The notes: generated by a model not told the origin, from the sequence alone. Positions 1 through 7,565 are shown, counted from the first letter of the stretch. The stretch: 17,424 nucleotides of DNA from Myxococcales bacterium (GCA_003153875.1 PMBY01000513.1:4384-21807), one strand, 5' to 3'. Program-made: numbers and translations.

Positions 1-1
1 C

Positions 2-1048
2 AAGGTGTACAACAATGCGGACTTGAACACTGCCACGACCATGACCACTTCACCTCCTGCGCAAATAGGGTCGAGTGCGCCGCCGGAGAACTTCCGCATC
101 TGGTGGGACGGCGATGTGCTGAGCGAAAACCTTGACGACGTCACCATCTCAAAATGGTCATATCCGGGGGCGACTGGTCTTGCTTTCACCAGCAAGAAGC
201 TTGAAGGCAAATCCTCGTGGCGTCAGGCGGTGCCCCTGTATGGCGATATGTTTGGCGACTGGCGCGAGGAGGTGCTGCTTGAGAACACCGCCGGCACGGC
301 GATCCGAATCTACACAACTACCATTGTGACGGACAAGCGGATCTATACCCTGATGCACGATCCAGAATACCGAAACAGCATGAACGAAAAGGGCTATCAG
401 CAATCGCGCATGGTGGACTACTACCTGGGCGACGGGATGACCGACCCGCCAAGGCCCAACATCAAGTATCCTGACGGAAGCGGGGCCGCGGGCTCGGGCG
501 GCGGCGGGACCACTGGGGCCGCAGGCGCGGCCGGCGGCACCACCACTGGGCCCGCAGGCGCGAGCGGCGGCCGGACCTCTGGGGCCGCAGGCCAGGCCGG
601 ACGCACGACCACTGGGGCCGCAGGCGCGAGCGGCGGCGGGACCACCGGGGCCGCAGGCCAGGCCGGCGGCGGGACCACTGGGACGGTGGACACTAGCTTG
701 GCGCCCACCGGCGGGACGGCGGCGACCGAAGTGGGCGGGACGTCCGGGGCCGAGGGCGGCACCCTGGCGACCGGGGGGAACACCGTGGCAAGCACCACAG
801 CGCCGATCCCAACCGCGGGGACGTCTGCTGTAGTGCCTCCGACCGGGGGTAGCACGAACAACGGAGGCGGCGGCGCCGCTGGCGGACAAGCCGCCACGGG
901 ACCGATCACTGCTGCGGCCGCATCGGGCTGTTCATGCGCGATCGGCGCAACCTCCGGGCGCGCCTCGGCGGGCTATCTGGTCGCGATGCTGAGCATATTG
1001 GGCCTGGCTCTGAACCGGCGACGCCGCCGCACCGGCTTGCGCGACTAG
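2..1048 (+). CDS. PL11 rhamnogalacturonan lyase, C-terminal part, with MYXO-CTERM-like tail (partial)
   Basis: The reading frame is open to the left edge, so the N-terminal part of the gene lies outside the window. The first ~150 residues match the end of the PL11 rhamnogalacturonan lyase propeller: NFRIWWDGD, GDWREEVLL, AIRIYTTT, YTLMHDPEYR and YYLGDGM are family hallmarks. PL11 enzymes cleave the rhamnose-galacturonate backbone of pectin (RG-I) by beta-elimination. A ~130-residue Gly/Thr/Ala linker follows, including 11-residue repeats. The end has the order of a MYXO-CTERM sorting signal: GCSC, a hydrophobic helix (YLVAMLSILGLAL) and an RRRRR cluster. In Myxococcota such tails are thought to be processed by a myxosortase and to hold proteins at the cell surface, so this is probably a surface-anchored pectinase. 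The PL11 assignment is strong. The anchoring is inferred from the motif order. Confidence 0.9.
   Translation, partial: KVYNNADLNTATTMTTSPPAQIGSSAPPENFRIWWDGDVLSENLDDVTISKWSYPGATGLAFTSKKLEGKSSWRQAVPLYGDMFGDWREEVLLENTAGTAIRIYTTTIVTDKRIYTLMHDPEYRNSMNEKGYQQSRMVDYYLGDGMTDPPRPNIKYPDGSGAAGSGGGGTTGAAGAAGGTTTGPAGASGGRTSGAAGQAGRTTTGAAGASGGGTTGAAGQAGGGTTGTVDTSLAPTGGTAATEVGGTSGAEGGTLATGGNTVASTTAPIPTAGTSAVVPPTGGSTNNGGGGAAGGQAATGPITAAAASGCSCAIGATSGRASAGYLVAMLSILGLALNRRRRRTGLRD
500..697 (+). repeat. 33-nt coding tandem repeat in the lyase linker
   Basis: Six consecutive 33-base units begin at 500, 533, 566, 599, 632 and 665, the last one degenerate. Each encodes a version of GGGTTGAAGAA. The units stay in frame and differ mainly at a few codons, so this is a low-complexity protein linker. 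Such repeats may change length by slippage. Confidence 0.85.
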
Positions 1049-1122
1049 CAGGCCACTTCACGGTCCTGGGATTCGGACCACATCGGCGGGGTGCAGGCGC
1101 AAGAATCGCGTTTCTCCTCTAA

Positions 1123-1141
1123 GGGCGACCTGCGGTCGCCC
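1123..1141 (+). terminator. Hairpin downstream of the PL11 gene, possible terminator
   Basis: A perfect 8-bp stem, GGGCGACC / GGTCGCCC, encloses a 3-base loop about 75 bases after the lyase stop codon. No T-run follows, so intrinsic termination is uncertain, although many high-GC terminators lack a clear T-tract. Confidence 0.4.
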
Positions 1142-1400
1142 CTCTGGGCTTGCCTGCACGAGCCCGTGTGCCGCGACAGTGGGCGCCCTCGCCTGCTTCG
1201 AACAACCATGCTGTATCCGCAGCCATGTCCCGCACAAACGCGATGGGGTAGACTATCCCCGTGGTCAACACGGTGTCATCAGCGGCCGGAAACGGCGGCC
1301 CAAGGGTGCCCCACAGCGCTCATGCGATCGAGGTCGCACCAATACGGGGCAGCAGGGTTCCCGGACCCTCGAAAACTCGATTCGATTTGACTATGCTCAG
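1142..1400 (+). other. Hairpin-dense untranslated leader upstream of the DUF6057-like gene
   Basis: I see no gene in this gap. The frame is open from 1179, but the translation is rich in Arg, Cys and Gln and looks nothing like the membrane protein that follows. Between 1259 and 1380 there are several short inverted repeats: CCGTG/CACGG (1259-1273); GCCG-GAAA-CGGC, a GNRA-type tetraloop (1285-1296); an outer TGCCCC/GGGGCA (1307-1312 with 1346-1351) enclosing TGCGAT/GTCGCA (1323-1338); GGGT/ACCC (1355-1368); and TCGA/TCGA (1369-1380). This could be a structured 5' leader or an RNA element. I recognise no known riboswitch class. Chance hairpins are common in GC-rich DNA. Confidence 0.3.
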
Positions 1401-3404
1401 GTGACTAGCGTGAAGAAGCTCCATTCCTCCGCCTTCAAGGGCGCGCTCTATTGCCTCCTGTTTGCCGCGGCTGCCGTGTACATCGAGGCAAGGATCAGGC
1501 CGCAGGTTCTGTACTATTGGAATCCCGAACTGTTCTTGAAGACTTTCGCGTTCTTCCGCGACATCGCGCTGCTGCCCGGCGGGGTGACGACGTATGCGGA
1601 CAAATTCCTCTTCCAGCTCAACGCACTTCCCTGGCTGGGCACGCTGTCAACCATCTTCTTTGCTCTTCTTGCCGGCGTCTTTGCGAACAGGATCCATTCG
1701 GCGCTTACCGGCGTGCGCTCTTCCTTCTTTACTGTTGTCCCGCTCTTCTTCGTTCTCTGTACCCTCAACCAATTCCGCATCATTCCCCTGACGAAACTGC
1801 TTGCCGCGCTCGTGGTTGCGGACGTCTTCATTCATCTCCCGGGAAAGAACGCCCTTCTTAGGGTCTTGGTCTTCCTGCTTGCCTCATGCTTCTTCATCCT
1901 GATAGTGCACGACCTCTATTGGCTTTTCGCGGCCCTGTGCATAACTTCTGAACTACTGCGCCACCGGGATCGATGGGTCGGGGTTTTGTATGCAGCCTTG
2001 GCACTTGCCATTCTGGCCATCGACCATCGATATCTCTACCTTCAGCATACGAGGGTCGAATCCCCTGGCGCCGCCCTTTCTGGAGCCCTCGACCGCGGCT
2101 CCACTCTTGAAGTGGCCGCGTTTGTGAGTTTGCTGCTCCTTTCCGTCGCCGTGGCATATAGGAAAAGATCGCTCTCGGGTCTCGCTTTGTTGCCTATCCT
2201 GGCCACCGGCTACGCCGACCTCCAGACCTGGCTGCCGAGTTCCAAAGGCCTCCTTTTCCTGCTTCTCGGAGCCCCGCTTCTATCGGCCCTCCGCGCGGCT
2301 CGGCGGACGCCCAAGTCGACACGCTGGCCCGCCTGGGCAAGAGCGGCATCAATCGCCTCTTTGTTTCTTGTCGGCGCGCTCACGATAGACCTCACATTCA
2401 ACGACTATTGGAGTTCCGTCCTAAGGCTCAATTTGTACTCTGCAACGCAGCAATGGTCCGCCGTTTTGCAAGAGGTACAGAAGCCGTCGCTCGCCGACGC
2501 CGATCCAATATTGGTATCGCCGTTCATACTCGAAGCCCTGCATCATACCGGCAGGCTGCCCGACGACCTTCTCAAGTACCGGAAACTCTATCCGCCCTAC
2601 GCCGCGAATGTTACCCCGGAGACGCTTCGCGAAGACCTGGAAAAGGGCAAGTACATGGTCAACCTGCAGCAGAACGCCCGGGTTTGCTTTGAACTGGGGC
2701 TCATCAACTACGCTGAGCTAACGGCCTACGATCTATTGGAGTATCGCGGCGATCTGCTTTCGTCTTACCAACTGATCGCTCTCGTCTATTTGCTAAAGGG
2801 CAATCCCCAGGCCAGTCGCCCATTCCTCCTCGTGATAAAGCAGAATCTACTCTCAGGCGCATGGGCCGACCGGTATCTCGCGTATGCCGACGACCCGAAG
2901 CGGATGGAGAACGACGACTATCTGATGTCGATCAAGTCGCGAATACTCCTAGCGGACGACCCCGTCGAATCGCTACTGCAACGGCCCCCCTTCTATTCAG
3001 TTGCCCAGCGCCTGGTAGCGCATAATCCAGACAACGGCATGGCTCGCGCATACCTTCTGTCCTCATACTTGCTGAACGGACAGGTTGCCAGAATATATGA
3101 AACATTTTTCCCGAACGATGACTCCGCCGCCCTGCTGGGTACCGCCGCAATTCCGCTGGTTTGCCAAGAGGCCGTCCTGGTGTATCTGGAAGCTACCGGC
3201 CAAAATCCATCACCGGCGGTCGCAAGGCGACTAGACGGAACGACCGTCCGTGATTTCATGGAATACTCTGACATCCTGCGAAGACGTGCTGCCGGCTACC
3301 CGGTGAACACCAGTGAAAAATTCGAGACCAGATACTTCCATTTCTACACCTCCCTTTCTAGCCAAAGGCGAACATGGGCGAATACCGTCGATTCCGCTCA
3401 CTAG
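1401..3404 (+). CDS. DUF6057-like polytopic membrane protein with C-terminal TPR-like region
   Basis: The frame is open from 1179, but recognisable protein begins only at the GTG codons 1401 or 1410 (VTSVKKLHSSAFKGALYC). This gives about 664-667 residues; no clear ribosome site decides between them. The N-terminal ~370 residues hold roughly ten or eleven hydrophobic segments. The remaining ~300 residues are soluble, alpha-helical and TPR-like. The pattern NPELFLKTFAFFRD, then LLPGGVTTYADKFLFQ, and later CFELGLINYAELTAYDLLEY, resembles DUF6057, a family I know mainly from Bacteroidetes, of unknown function. The end overlaps the start of the next gene by 31 bases, so the two are probably co-transcribed and translationally coupled. 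A 60-base line inside the gene (1741-1800) is about 52% GC by hand count, against about 68% in dapA. This hints at foreign origin. Confidence 0.75.
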   Translation: MTSVKKLHSSAFKGALYCLLFAAAAVYIEARIRPQVLYYWNPELFLKTFAFFRDIALLPGGVTTYADKFLFQLNALPWLGTLSTIFFALLAGVFANRIHSALTGVRSSFFTVVPLFFVLCTLNQFRIIPLTKLLAALVVADVFIHLPGKNALLRVLVFLLASCFFILIVHDLYWLFAALCITSELLRHRDRWVGVLYAALALAILAIDHRYLYLQHTRVESPGAALSGALDRGSTLEVAAFVSLLLLSVAVAYRKRSLSGLALLPILATGYADLQTWLPSSKGLLFLLLGAPLLSALRAARRTPKSTRWPAWARAASIASLFLVGALTIDLTFNDYWSSVLRLNLYSATQQWSAVLQEVQKPSLADADPILVSPFILEALHHTGRLPDDLLKYRKLYPPYAANVTPETLREDLEKGKYMVNLQQNARVCFELGLINYAELTAYDLLEYRGDLLSSYQLIALVYLLKGNPQASRPFLLVIKQNLLSGAWADRYLAYADDPKRMENDDYLMSIKSRILLADDPVESLLQRPPFYSVAQRLVAHNPDNGMARAYLLSSYLLNGQVARIYETFFPNDDSAALLGTAAIPLVCQEAVLVYLEATGQNPSPAVARRLDGTTVRDFMEYSDILRRRAAGYPVNTSEKFETRYFHFYTSLSSQRRTWANTVDSAH

Positions 3405-4870
3405 TCGTCGCGCCATGCTTGGCCGCACTATTGGGAACAGGCGTTTCATGTGCCGGCTTTGATGAGCGTTCAGCCCTCCCGGCAGGAATCCCTCCGACCA
3501 TCCGGCCGGACTACTCCAACAGCGTCATTCCGCCCAACATAGCACCGCTGAACTTCACTATCGCCGATTCCGGCCAGGAGTTCGCCGTGGCGATCAGCTC
3601 GATCAAAGGTTCCAGAATCGTCCTCGTGAGTGCATCGCCTGAAATCACCATCCCTTTGCGCAGATGGCGCTCGCTGCTGGAACAGAACGCCGGGAATGAA
3701 CTGAAGTTGCAGATCTACATCAAGCGGAATGGACGCTGGTATTCTTTTTCACCCATTACAAACAGAATCGCGCCAGAGCCCATCGATCGCTACATAACCT
3801 ATCGCAAGAGCTACCCCCAATTCTACATGAAGGACAGGCTCGAGATTCTGCAGCGCGACCTGCAATCGTTCGACGAGGAACTGATTCTCTCGCCCAAGCA
3901 AGGCTGTTTCAATTGCCACACCTTCTATAGCCATTCCACGGACAAGTTCCTTTTTCAGGCGCGTTTCTACGGCAAGAACTACCTGCTGCTGCATGACCAG
4001 GGAAAGACCTCGCTCATTACCCCGGTGCTGAGACGGCCGGGATCGGCCTACGCTTCCTGGCATCCCAACGGCAACCTAATTGCGTTTGCCACCGACGCAA
4101 AGGTCTCGGTCTCCATGTTTGCGGCCGGCAAGGGCGCCGAGGAGGTTCTTGAATACACGGATCTGGACGGCGATCTGGCGATCTACAATATCCAGCAGAA
4201 CACGATGTCGACGACTGAGGCCATTTCCCGGAAGGACAGGGTGGAAAACCAGCCCGCGTGGTCTCCCGATGGCAAATTCCTCTATTTCCTGAGCGCCCCG
4301 AAGGTTCCCAAAGAGGACTTCGCGAAGGTACAATACGATCTTCGGCGGATTGGGTACGACGCGGGCCGCGACACATGGGGCGAGGTAGAAACTCTTGTCT
4401 CGGCCAGCGAGACGGGGTTGGGCTCTACCTTTCCGGCACCCTCTCCCGACGGTAGGTTCCTTCTCTTCTGCATGACCGACCGGGGATCGTTTTCCATCGT
4501 TCGGCAGGGTACCGACTTGTACCTGATGGACCTTGAAAAGAGGAGCTTCAGAAAGCTAGAGATCAACAGCGATCATTCTGATTCTTATCATGCATGGTCA
4601 AGCAACAGCAGATGGATCGTTTTTACCAGCAAGCGTGGTGATGGAATATTCGGTAAGCTGTATTTCAGCTACCTCGACAGCAATGGTATCGCGCACAAAC
4701 CCATTGTTTTGCCGCAGCAGGATCCACGCTTCTATGAAAGCTTCACCAAGAGCTATCAACGGGCCGAGTTCACTACGACGCCTTTCAGGGTCAGCCCCGC
4801 GGATCTCAACGAGGACATTGGCGACGTTGGCAAGATCATCACCGCCTCATATGTGGAGGAGAAGCGATAG
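3374..4870 (+). CDS. Probable lipoprotein with one CxxCH haem motif and a TolB/PD40-type beta-propeller
   Basis: This 498-residue protein starts at an ATG inside the end of the previous gene, with an AAAGGCGA ribosome site a few bases upstream. Residues 1-26 form a signal peptide ending in GVSC, an imperfect lipobox with C26 as the candidate lipid site. A conserved-looking segment (SVIPPNIAPLNF, 50-61) follows. At 178-182 there is CFNCH, a single c-type haem attachment motif. Beyond it come propeller-blade motifs of the PD40/WD40-like kind: SWHPNGNLIAF (~229), AWSPDGKFLYF (~295), APSPDGRFLLF (~355) and AWSSNSRWIVF (~407). From memory, the same architecture occurs next to DUF6057 genes in Bacteroidetes. 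It is probably an envelope protein exposed to the periplasm or outside. Whether it binds haem depends on cytochrome c maturation (Ccm), which is not encoded here. Substrate or partner unknown. Confidence 0.75.
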   Translation: MGEYRRFRSLVVAPCLAALLGTGVSCAGFDERSALPAGIPPTIRPDYSNSVIPPNIAPLNFTIADSGQEFAVAISSIKGSRIVLVSASPEITIPLRRWRSLLEQNAGNELKLQIYIKRNGRWYSFSPITNRIAPEPIDRYITYRKSYPQFYMKDRLEILQRDLQSFDEELILSPKQGCFNCHTFYSHSTDKFLFQARFYGKNYLLLHDQGKTSLITPVLRRPGSAYASWHPNGNLIAFATDAKVSVSMFAAGKGAEEVLEYTDLDGDLAIYNIQQNTMSTTEAISRKDRVENQPAWSPDGKFLYFLSAPKVPKEDFAKVQYDLRRIGYDAGRDTWGEVETLVSASETGLGSTFPAPSPDGRFLLFCMTDRGSFSIVRQGTDLYLMDLEKRSFRKLEINSDHSDSYHAWSSNSRWIVFTSKRGDGIFGKLYFSYLDSNGIAHKPIVLPQQDPRFYESFTKSYQRAEFTTTPFRVSPADLNEDIGDVGKIITASYVEEKR

Positions 4871-4936
4871 GCTTTGCTGAGAGGTCGCTCTTTCAGGACA
4901 GGAGCGCACAAGCCGGGTGGCTACAGGCCGCGCACA

Positions 4937-6196
4937 CTACTCGCCCGACTTGGCGCTGATCTCGGGTGGGCAGGCGATTTTCTGGTACACCATCTGGGGA
5001 TTGTCGGCGGCGGCGAACCAGCCGGTGACCCAGTTGCAGCCTGCCAAGAGCTGAGGCATGTTGCCGAATGCCGCTTGGCACTTCTGCTGGACACAGTTTT
5101 TGTCATCCTTGCAGGTCGTCAGCATGCCCCCGTTTGTGTCGCCGATGTCGGCGCTGCTCCATTGCGCTGAACCACCGGTGCATGCGTTGTTTGCACCCAC
5201 GCCCCCGCCGGGGATGAGCAGGTCGAATTGGTTGGAAGCGATGCCTCCGATGTTGATCACCTGAACGATCATCGTCTTGTCCTTGATGGCCATCGACCCT
5301 GCGTCCTTGTCGTTGTACTGCCCCTTGCCGGTGAACTGGATCTGGTAGCACGTGCCGCAGGCGACGCCATTGTAGGCCGCGAAGCCAAAGGAAAGTGTGT
5401 CGCTCACTGACCAAGGCGCGCCCCAGTAGCACATGTATCCGCCTCCACCGCCGCACGCGCTTTGCGTGTCGTTGTTGACCGTCGAGGTGCCATCCTTGCC
5501 GCAGGTATGGACTGGTTTGCCGTTGGCGTTGGCGGACCAGCCACAGGATGGCTTGCAGCAGTCCCAGTAGCGGGTGGTGAAACCGCTGCTCCCGTTGGTG
5601 ATGGGCGGATATGAAGCGTGCGTGCCAGCAGCGGAGGAGGATACCCCGCCGCTAGCCGATCCGCCGGTCGCGCTGCCGCCGCTCGCACCCCCGCTGGCCG
5701 TGGCGCCTGCGGTCCTGGCGCCCCCTGACTTTGAGCCGCCGTTCATCGAGCCGCCGTTCATCGAGCCGCCCGTGAATGTCCCGCCGCGGGTGTTGGTGCC
5801 GCCGCTCACGTTGCCTCCACTCGCACCGCCGCTGGCGCCGCCCACCGCATTGCCCCCGGTCGCCGAGCTCCCTGACGTCGTGCCGCCGGTCGGGTCGCTG
5901 CCTCCGAATGGCGTGCTGCCCGTCGATGTCGCGCCACCAGCCGTGGTGGTACCCGCGGTCGCCAAGGTGCCACCTATCACGCCGGCATCTCTCTGGGCCG
6001 TGTCTCCGCCCGACGGCGGGATGGCACTGGTGCTTCCGCCCAAGGGACCGGCTCCCCCGCTTCCCCCAATTCCAGGACTGCTGTGCGTGGTCGAGGTCGT
6101 GTTTCCGCCCTGTCCATGATTCGCTGACGGGGGTGCCAGAGCGCACCCTCCCCCAAGAGCAATCAGGGCGAGAATCGGGGCGGGAGGAAACTTCAT
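4937..6196 (-). CDS. GH45 endoglucanase, lipoprotein with long Gly/Ser/Thr linker
   Basis: The start is the ATG at 6196, with GAGGAG 7 bases upstream; a GTG two codons earlier is less likely. The 419-residue protein has a signal peptide ending LGGGC (C18), consistent with lipidation. A low-complexity linker of Gly, Ser, Thr and Ala covers ~20-190. The catalytic domain of glycoside hydrolase family 45 covers ~205-412. It contains TTRYWDCCKPSCGW, the family signature with catalytic Asp (D212), and NQFDLLIPGGGVG with the general acid Asp (D325). Cys is abundant, as expected for the disulphide-rich fold, and the end is like WFAAADNPQMVYQKIACP of fungal enzymes. GH45 enzymes cut beta-1,4-glucan with inversion. 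The assisting Asp found near GGDLGSNHFD in fungal Cel45A is absent here (GGIASNQFD). The gene converges on the propeller gene with 66 bases between them. Confidence 0.93.
   Translation of the reverse strand: MKFPPAPILALIALGGGCALAPPSANHGQGGNTTSTTHSSPGIGGSGGAGPLGGSTSAIPPSGGDTAQRDAGVIGGTLATAGTTTAGGATSTGSTPFGGSDPTGGTTSGSSATGGNAVGGASGGASGGNVSGGTNTRGGTFTGGSMNGGSMNGGSKSGGARTAGATASGGASGGSATGGSASGGVSSSAAGTHASYPPITNGSSGFTTRYWDCCKPSCGWSANANGKPVHTCGKDGTSTVNNDTQSACGGGGGYMCYWGAPWSVSDTLSFGFAAYNGVACGTCYQIQFTGKGQYNDKDAGSMAIKDKTMIVQVINIGGIASNQFDLLIPGGGVGANNACTGGSAQWSSADIGDTNGGMLTTCKDDKNCVQQKCQAAFGNMPQLLAGCNWVTGWFAAADNPQMVYQKIACPPEISAKSGE
5733..5777 (-). repeat. 15-bp tandem repeat in the GH45 linker
   Basis: Two identical 15-base copies (5733-5747 and 5748-5762) are followed by a degenerate third. 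On the coding strand they encode the repeated SMNGG in the linker. This is a recent small duplication of linker sequence. Confidence 0.8.
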
Positions 6197-6573
6197 GAAC
6201 ACACTCCTCGGCTTTGGACTGCAAAACCCCGCTCAGCGGCGAATCGGGAATCTTTGGAGGACGGTAGGCTACGAAAGAGATCCAGATTCATCAACTTCCG
6301 CGACTGTTCCCTCGCAGAAAAGTGCCGGCCGACCGCCGGCGAAACAGATGATCGGCTGCGTGACTGCGCCGCCGGACCGCTGGAGACTCACGCCGCACGA
6401 TGCGTTAGGCAGAATCGCTTCTTCCAACGTTCGGTGAGATGGTGAGTCTCCCCCCGACGGGCGTCTTCATCTATACTCGCTCGTCTGTGACTAGTTCCCG
6501 CGTCAACGAGCGCCGCATGCCCAGCAAGGCGCTCCGGCGTGAGAAGGACCAAAGGAAAGGCAGGCCAAGTCGT
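6197..6573. promoter_or_regulatory. Divergent intergenic region between the GH45 gene and the two-helix protein gene
   Basis: About 375 bases separate the divergent starts, and I see no convincing gene. A 6-bp inverted repeat, GCCGGC-cgacc-GCCGGC, lies at 6324-6340. A TATACT hexamer at 6472-6477 could be a -10 box for the rightward gene, but no good -35 is visible at the right spacing. Both promoters are expected here, but I cannot place them firmly. Confidence 0.35.
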
Positions 6574-7176
6574 ATGAGGCAGTCTTCATGGGCTCTCCGT
6601 CGATCAATCCTAGCGGCGTGCGTTGGTGGTTTGCTAGCGCTGGGTCTTGCACCCGCGGCGGCAGGTGCACGCGAGAAGGCCCAGCCCAGCGAACCCACGC
6701 CGCCAGCCCCGGTCGCGCCCGCCCCGGTTTCAGCCGCGCCGCCTGCTGCGCAGCCAGCGCCGCCTCCGGCTCCCACCGTTCCCGCGGCCGCGACCGCCAA
6801 GGCACCGCCCCCGTCCACCGAGGGGCAAGGCCGGGGACTGGTCGTGACCGGCATCGCGCTTGAGATCGTCGGTGCCGCGGCGCTGGTGACGGGCGGTGTG
6901 TTCAGCTACCTCGTGAGCAAGACGAGCGACGACGCCAACAACCTGACCAGCGGAGGCAAGGTCGCGCAGGGAACCGATCTGCGCACCAAGCAGGCCGACG
7001 GGAATCGCTTCGTGACGATGCAGTATGTGTTCTACGCCATCGGCGGCGTCGCGGCTGCGACCGGGATCGCCCTGCACATCATCGGGTCGGGCAAGAACAG
7101 CGAGAGCGCGACGGCAGAGATTCAGCCTGCCATTTCTCCCACGGCGTGGGGTCTCAATCTCTCGGTCCGTCTCTAG
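6574..7176 (+). CDS. Envelope protein with Pro/Ala linker and two-helix membrane module, function unknown
   Basis: The frame is open from 6439, but the true start is probably the ATG at 6574 (MRQSSWALRR), because it begins a normal signal peptide (hydrophobic 11-28, AAAG at 28-31) and has purine-rich AAAGGAAAGG upstream. The 200-residue product then has a Pro/Ala-rich stretch (38-80) and two hydrophobic helices (~88-113 and ~150-171). These are separated by a polar loop containing SKTSDDANN and GTDLRTKQADGNRF. A short tail ends in LNLSVRL. This two-helix-with-loop module is common at the C-terminus of TPR and PEGA proteins of polyangial myxobacteria. Here it stands alone with a linker. Its function is unknown. 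It lies 10 bases before the next gene and probably forms an operon with it. Confidence 0.75.
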   Translation: MRQSSWALRRSILAACVGGLLALGLAPAAAGAREKAQPSEPTPPAPVAPAPVSAAPPAAQPAPPPAPTVPAAATAKAPPPSTEGQGRGLVVTGIALEIVGAAALVTGGVFSYLVSKTSDDANNLTSGGKVAQGTDLRTKQADGNRFVTMQYVFYAIGGVAAATGIALHIIGSGKNSESATAEIQPAISPTAWGLNLSVRL

Positions 7177-7186
7177 CCGGTGCACC

Positions 7187-7525
7187 ATGAGAAACAACCT
7201 CTTCTTTCCAGTCGGTATTCTTCTCGCAGGCGCGCTACTGGCGGGTTCGGCGTGTAGCCTCAAGATCAACGTGCCCCCAGGCCAAGTTCTGTGCAAGGCG
7301 GACACAGACTGCCCGAGTGGAGCGGTCTGCGAAGCGATCAGTCAAGACGCGGCGCCGATCACAGTCAGCGTCTGTTGCCTCAAGCGGGGCTGTACCGCTG
7401 GCCTTCCTCCCGACACGATCAGCGCCGCGATCGCGGCCGCATATGTGCCCGACGCGTCGGCGGAGAGAGCTTCGGGGGCGGATGCTTCTGCGGACGCCCT
7501 GGCTGAACCAGAAGCCCAAGACTAG
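7187..7525 (+). CDS. Small Cys-rich lipoprotein, function unknown
   Basis: The ATG at 7187 follows the previous stop by 10 bases. The 112-residue product begins MRNNLFFPVGILLAGALLAGSAC, a lipoprotein signal with the candidate lipid Cys at 23. The mature part has the pattern CKADTDCPSGAVC, then VCCLKRGC. The C-x-x-D-x-D-C-P-x-G-x-x-C style is very common in secreted myxobacterial proteins and suggests paired disulphides. The tail is Ala/Asp/Glu-rich and apparently disordered. The frame is open further upstream (7025), but that overlaps the preceding gene and lacks a signal peptide. No function can be assigned. Its neighbour suggests a role in the envelope. Confidence 0.8.
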   Translation: MRNNLFFPVGILLAGALLAGSACSLKINVPPGQVLCKADTDCPSGAVCEAISQDAAPITVSVCCLKRGCTAGLPPDTISAAIAAAYVPDASAERASGADASADALAEPEAQD

Positions 7526-7540
7526 TAGAAATCGGGCGTC

Positions 7541-7565
7541 GGGCCCGAGTCTCAGACTCAGGCCC
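7541..7565. terminator. Bidirectional terminator hairpin between convergent genes
   Basis: An 11-bp stem with one mismatch (GGGCCCGAGTC / GACTCAGGCCC) and a 3-base loop (7552-7554) sits between the lipoprotein stop (7525) and the end of the cyclase gene, including its stop codon at 7558-7560. Its placement fits a shared terminator. There is no long T-run on either side. Confidence 0.6.

Noticed and set aside
500..697. Regular 33-base repeats as a possible CRISPR array
   Set aside because: The repeats are directly adjacent without spacers, stay in frame, and encode a Gly/Thr/Ala protein linker.
158..909. Long open frames on the minus strand opposite the lyase linker
   Set aside because: They mirror the low-complexity GC-rich linker; their Pro/Ala/Val-rich products have no recognisable domain.
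1315..1351. A hairpin resembling the upper stem of group II intron domain V (TGCGAT...GTCGCA)
   Set aside because: The lower stem does not pair as domain V requires, the loop is CGAG instead of GAAA, and no reverse transcriptase ORF is near.
1179..1400. An N-terminal extension of the DUF6057-like protein in the open frame from 1179
   Set aside because: The translated residues are Arg/Cys/Gln-rich with no helix or signal character, and family similarity begins only after 1401.
5574..6119. A Pro-rich open frame on the plus strand opposite the GH45 linker
   Set aside because: It is the complement of Gly/Ser/Thr codons in the linker of a clearly real gene.
6203..6573. A cobalamin or other known riboswitch upstream of the GH45 or two-helix genes
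   Set aside because: No conserved box of any class I know could be found on either strand; only a short GCCGGC inverted repeat is present.
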